Shown here: positions 63,179-64,000 of the stretch, in pieces | Layout: every line of letters starts with the position of its first letter | Numbering within the stretch: the stretch's first letter is position 1 | Source: Verrucomicrobiota bacterium | Lineage (GTDB): Bacteria; Verrucomicrobiota; Verrucomicrobiia; Limisphaerales; Pedosphaeraceae | DNA length: 64,000 nt | Assembly: GCA_021325145.1 (NCBI GenBank) | Contig: JAJPHR010000025.1 | Coordinates: 86,260-150,259 of the forward strand | Reading direction: 5' to 3' | The notes under the pieces: model-generated | The model's database searches: none | The model's input: the letters and a program-made list of their open reading frames with translations, nothing else | What the model was told of the DNA's origin: nothing | Program-made: the position numbers and the translations under genes

Positions 63179-63721
63179 TCACTTCGACGACTCCTTCCCG
63201 CCGTTTTGAAGTTTCTCAAAGCGCGCCGCCAGTTCGTTATACTTGTCCACAATGCCGTTGCGATCCTTCACGGCGTCGTTGAGCTTTTGCACGAACTCAT
63301 CCCGTTGAGCGACGACTTCCTTGATCGAGTCGCTCATTTTCTTTTCCGTGTCGTAAGCCTCTTTCAGTTTCGTCTGCAAGATTTCGGCGGCGGCTTTATA
63401 ATCAGCGACTTCCTTGGTAAGCGCGTCGTTGGCCAACTCGAGCTTGGTGATTTCCCGCTTCTGGGCAAGCATCGCTTGCTCGTTGGCTTTGATGGTGTCT
63501 TTGAGTTGCGTAATGGTTGCATCCATCTGGGCGATCTGATGGTCCATCGTTCGAATCGAGTTCGTGTAGCCCTGGATGGCGGTGGATTGCTCGTAAACAA
63601 GCTGGTTCAGGCTCTGGATTTCCTTGCGCTGAGCCGTCTGGCTGTACCATTGGAACGCGCACAGGCCGCAAAGACCGATGGCCAGCGCGATCAGCAGGTT
63701 TTGGTGAAAATTCTTCATCAA
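63179..63721 (-). CDS. membrane-anchored coiled-coil protein
   Basis: 180 residues. LLIALAIGLCGLCAFQWYSQ is an N-terminal anchor; residues 30-165 are a continuous coiled coil (IQSLNQLVYEQSTAIQGYTNSIRTMDHQIAQMDATI, LELANDALTKEVADYKAAAEILQTKLKEA, VAQRDEFVQKLNDAVKDRNGIVDKYNELAARFEKL). No enzymatic motif is seen. It follows the ExbD gene by three bases, suggesting a shared transcript and a role in an envelope complex. Confidence 0.7.
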   Translation of the reverse strand: MMKNFHQNLLIALAIGLCGLCAFQWYSQTAQRKEIQSLNQLVYEQSTAIQGYTNSIRTMDHQIAQMDATITQLKDTIKANEQAMLAQKREITKLELANDALTKEVADYKAAAEILQTKLKEAYDTEKKMSDSIKEVVAQRDEFVQKLNDAVKDRNGIVDKYNELAARFEKLQNGGKESSK

Positions 63722-63724
63722 AGG

Positions 63725-64000
63725 TCAGGGTTGTTGTCCGGGTGCGGCCTTGACGGCGACGGCAACCCGCTGGATACCCGTGCGCTTCACGAAATCCAAG
63801 AGATAAATCAACGAGCCGTAACGGGCGTCCCGCGTGCCGGTGATATAGACGGGCAGGTTCGTGTTCGCGTTGTGCCGCTGCGCGAGAACAGCGCCGAGAT
63901 CAGCAAGAGAGATGCGCTGCTTGTCCATGGTGATCTGACCATCGCGATCCACGGTAAGATTAATCATGTCCGGCTTCACGGTGGAAGTCGCCACCGTGGC
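63725..64000 (-). CDS. exbD: ExbD/TolR biopolymer transport protein, partial
   Basis: The gene runs off the window; 91 codons are visible. DMINLTVDRDGQITMDKQRISLADLGAVLAQRHNANTNLPVYITGTRDARYGSLIYLLDFVKRTGIQRVAVAVKAAP is the periplasmic part of ExbD/TolR, a subunit of a proton-driven motor with ExbB. The membrane anchor is upstream and outside. It heads the coiled-coil and ABC ATPase genes. Confidence 0.8.
   Translation of the reverse strand, partial: ATVATSTVKPDMINLTVDRDGQITMDKQRISLADLGAVLAQRHNANTNLPVYITGTRDARYGSLIYLLDFVKRTGIQRVAVAVKAAPGQQP

Noticed and set aside
62994..63182. 62-codon minus-strand frame between ABC ATPase and coiled-coil genes
   Set aside because: Its codons translate the family E inverted repeat.

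Overview
The window looks like a chromosomal segment of a Verrucomicrobiota bacterium, most likely a Pedosphaera-like (Limisphaerales) lineage. This is an inference from gene content and style, not from a marker gene. The clues are an M56 (BlaR1-like) protease fused to a secretin-like tail, an ECF sigma factor with a long membrane/coiled-coil tail, families typical of the PVC group (TIGR03790, DUF4159, DUF6600-like W-rich protein, FloA), a giant secreted subtilase ending in 'DLNNNGISDAWE'-type sequence, many GTG starts, and a very high density of palindromic intergenic repeats. Base composition is G+C-rich by eye, except in 21.6-23.5 kb, which is clearly more A+T-rich. No rRNA, tRNA, CRISPR array, transposase or integrase was seen.

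Layout. 0-10.9 kb: M56 protease (cut by the window edge), D-aminoacylase, parB, a PfkB-type kinase, peptide deformylase, a W-rich envelope protein and the ECF sigma factor. 10.9-12.5 kb: a decayed-looking stretch. 12.5-17.7 kb: a 1734-residue secreted subtilase. 18-21.4 kb: a DUF2007-like protein, a LysM protein and purM. 21.7-23.4 kb: four small genes in one direction, two followed by sites resembling integron attC recombination sites; this is the most interesting part of the window. 23.6-31.4 kb: sugar isomerase, secreted protein, vapBC-type toxin-antitoxin pair, DUF4159 protein, multicopper oxidase, enolase-superfamily enzyme, GxxExxY protein. 31.8-37.8 kb: hybrid histidine kinase, S24/S26-like protein, TIGR03790 protein, metallo-hydrolase. 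37.8-47 kb: recN, ATP-cone nucleoside kinase, DUF72, acyl-CoA ligase, small zinc ribbon, double NDK-like protein, GH32 fructanase. 47-51.8 kb: a minus-strand run with lipoprotein, NUDIX, UDP-glucose dehydrogenase, a 34-residue membrane protein, TPR protein and sensor kinase. 52.5-55 kb: small membrane/zinc-ribbon/lipoprotein genes with a long direct repeat. 55.2-58.5 kb: UvrA and a Uma2 nuclease. 58.6-59.05 kb: a 226-bp-period tandem repeat. 59-64 kb: FloA, a possible small RNA, and an ABC ATPase/coiled-coil/ExbD cluster.

The genes do not form one pathway. Housekeeping functions (purM, def, recN, parB, uvrA, ugd) are interspersed with lineage-specific secreted and membrane proteins. Dispersed palindromic repeats sit at the ends of many genes and in several cases supply the last or first codons of a reading frame, so apparent gene ends here need care.
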